Shown one piece after another: positions 31,367 to 32,688 of a stretch of DNA of 32,688 bases. Both the position numbers and the translations under genes were made by a program. This DNA comes from Pseudomonas antarctica (lineage in GTDB: Bacteria > Pseudomonadota > Gammaproteobacteria > Pseudomonadales > Pseudomonadaceae). A model generated the notes under the pieces. It was not told where the DNA came from. It was given only the letters and a program-made list of their open reading frames with translations, and ran no database searches. The stretch covers positions 1-32,688 of the forward strand of contig NZ_UYXQ01000039.1 of assembly GCF_900624995.1 (NCBI RefSeq), read 5' to 3'. The first letter of the stretch is position 1. Every line of letters starts with the position of its first letter.

Positions 31367-32688
31367 TCATTGGCACACCAGTGGCCCGATCAGCGGCACC
31401 TGCTCCTGCGTGGTGTCCAGTTCAAACGTCGCCTGGCAGGTTTGGCCGTCACCGACCGAGACTTGCAAGGTGTTATGCGCCGCCAGGTTTTCCAGGTAGA
31501 CCAGGCCGTCCCAGCCGACTACCGCCAGCGCGCCACTTTGCTCATGGCGTACCTGGCTGCCCAGAGACAAGTCCTGATGCTGGGTATCGACCAACGTGAT
31601 GCTCGCCGCGAGCACCCGGCGCACCGGGAACGCCAACAAGTAGCCACTGCCCCGGCGCACGGCGACCCGTTGTTCGACATTCGGCACTTGCACGTTGGAC
31701 GGCAAGTTCAGCGGGTTGATCTCGTATTTGGCGCGGTAGTAGGCGCTGGTCCACGGCACCAGCAAGTGCCCGTTGCGGTCGGTTTCGCCGACCACCTGGT
31801 TCTCATAGCGCACCGGCACGCCACCCACGCCATCGGTGCTCACGACCACGAATGCATCGTCGACGCGGTTGGCGGCGAATACGTGGTGGTCCATCCACAC
31901 CAGCGAGCCACTGGCATCCGCCCAACGGGTGTGCGCGTCGCTGTTGCCATACACGCCCGCCTGCAATTGCACCGACTGCAGGCGCCAGGTCAGGTCGGCC
32001 TGACGATAAGCCGGTCCATCGCCGCTGGCGTACCCCAGGTTGAAGCCCACACCGCCCTGGGCGGGTACGGCACGGCTGTAGTTGACCCGCTGCTGGCTCT
32101 GCCCGGTTTTGCTGCGCTCACTGCCCACGCTGAGGCTGCCGTACACGTCGAAGGGCACCACCACTTGCGCCTGCACCGCCCAACTGCTGTCGCCAACCTC
32201 ATGGTTGGCCGACAGGTAAAAACTGCTGTTGCGCCACAGTGATTTGCTCCAGGTCATATTCACCAAGCGCGTGCGCGAGTCATCCGCCGCCTGCACATCA
32301 AAATAGCCCACGCCCAGGCTGCCGAAATCATTCAGGTTCAAGCTCAGGGTGGCCTGCTGGCTGCGCTTGCTGAGGCTGGCATAGGGTGTGTCGACCAGGC
32401 TCAGGTCGGCGTACTCATCGCGCCGCTCCACCCGCTGGTAAGACAGGCTGTAACGCGGGTTGCTGTATTGATAGCCCAGGCTCAGTTGCTGGCCGGCGCG
32501 GCCGTCGAACTGGCTTTGGCTGACGGCGGTGTTGAGCACACCGAAGTTACCCACGCGCAGGTTGCCACCTACACCGCCCAAGGCCAAGTCACCCGAGGCT
32601 TCGGCGTGGCTTTCCAGGGTGAGCGCGTCCGACAGCCCATAACGAAAGGTGCCGCTGGCCACGCCGGCGCCGTAGCCGAAATCGCGCA
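31367..32688 (-). CDS. Csu-type fimbrial outer-membrane usher, C-terminal part (CsuD-like)
   Basis: The reading frame is open to the window edge; about 440 C-terminal residues are present and the 5' end lies beyond 32688. Alternating polar/hydrophobic strands with motifs such as LSLGYQYSNPRYSLSYQR and LRVGNFGVLNTAVSQSQ (given as short examples) are those of the FimD-type 24-strand barrel. The terminal domains include VPNVEQRVAVRRGSGYLLAF and QTCQATFELDTTQEQVPLIG, ending Val-Cys-Gln. The usher exports chaperone-bound subunits and forms the pilus pore. Chaperone and major subunit genes are expected beyond the window. Confidence 0.88.
   Translation of the reverse strand, partial: RDFGYGAGVASGTFRYGLSDALTLESHAEASGDLALGGVGGNLRVGNFGVLNTAVSQSQFDGRAGQQLSLGYQYSNPRYSLSYQRVERRDEYADLSLVDTPYASLSKRSQQATLSLNLNDFGSLGVGYFDVQAADDSRTRLVNMTWSKSLWRNSSFYLSANHEVGDSSWAVQAQVVVPFDVYGSLSVGSERSKTGQSQQRVNYSRAVPAQGGVGFNLGYASGDGPAYRQADLTWRLQSVQLQAGVYGNSDAHTRWADASGSLVWMDHHVFAANRVDDAFVVVSTDGVGGVPVRYENQVVGETDRNGHLLVPWTSAYYRAKYEINPLNLPSNVQVPNVEQRVAVRRGSGYLLAFPVRRVLAASITLVDTQHQDLSLGSQVRHEQSGALAVVGWDGLVYLENLAAHNTLQVSVGDGQTCQATFELDTTQEQVPLIGPLVCQ

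Overview
The window reads as chromosome of a fluorescent-group Pseudomonas. The evidence is high-GC coding sequence, Pseudomonas-type REP palindromes, a PrrF iron sRNA, a Crc/Hfq decoy sRNA with a CbrB/sigma-54 promoter, and a complete leucine/isovalerate (liu) cluster. I see no tRNA, rRNA, CRISPR array, insertion sequence or prophage structural gene.

Layout. 1-364: non-coding repeat DNA. 365-5778 (-): tamA-tamB, the outer-membrane translocation/lipid-transport module. 5842-8943: a GNAT acetyltransferase (-), exonuclease III (+) and a secreted PstS-like/OmpA fusion (+). 9074-11390: an ACAD10/11-type acyl-CoA dehydrogenase and a divergent LysR regulator. 11431-20721: the leucine catabolic region, with liuR and HMG-CoA lyase, then the sRNA crcY, then a divergent pair (acyl-CoA synthetase to the left, liuABCD to the right). 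Three LiuR-type palindromes mark its promoters, and a Crc/Hfq CA motif lies in the liuA leader.

20718-23451: a HTH/S24 repressor that lacks both catalytic residues, facing a small Pseudomonas-restricted gene across two copies of an AATACG-N3-CGTAnT operator-like box; then prrF and an M14 carboxypeptidase. 23495-25113 (-): cytochrome b561 and a membrane-anchored SrpA-type catalase. 25225-28926 (-): an unusual three-gene operon of a carrier-less NRPS-type adenylation enzyme, a six-helix membrane flavoprotein-like reductase (TmpA-like) and a crotonase. 29124-30364 (+): an ECF sigma factor and its membrane anti-sigma. 30361-32688 (-): the end of a Csu-type chaperone-usher pilus operon (tip adhesin and the C-terminal part of the usher).

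The most interesting points are four. (1) GGAATAA-N14-CGTCT occurs both before the ECF sigma gene and before the catalase/cytochrome b561 genes, which suggests one regulon now split by the adenylation/flavoprotein/crotonase operon. (2) That operon is a split version of an architecture I recall as fused in some fungal proteins; its product is unknown. (3) crcY has a complete enhancer/IHF/sigma-54 promoter and sits inside a catabolic cluster that itself carries a Crc/Hfq target. (4) The repressor appears non-cleavable. All coordinates come from reading the sequence; no database search or folding calculation was run.
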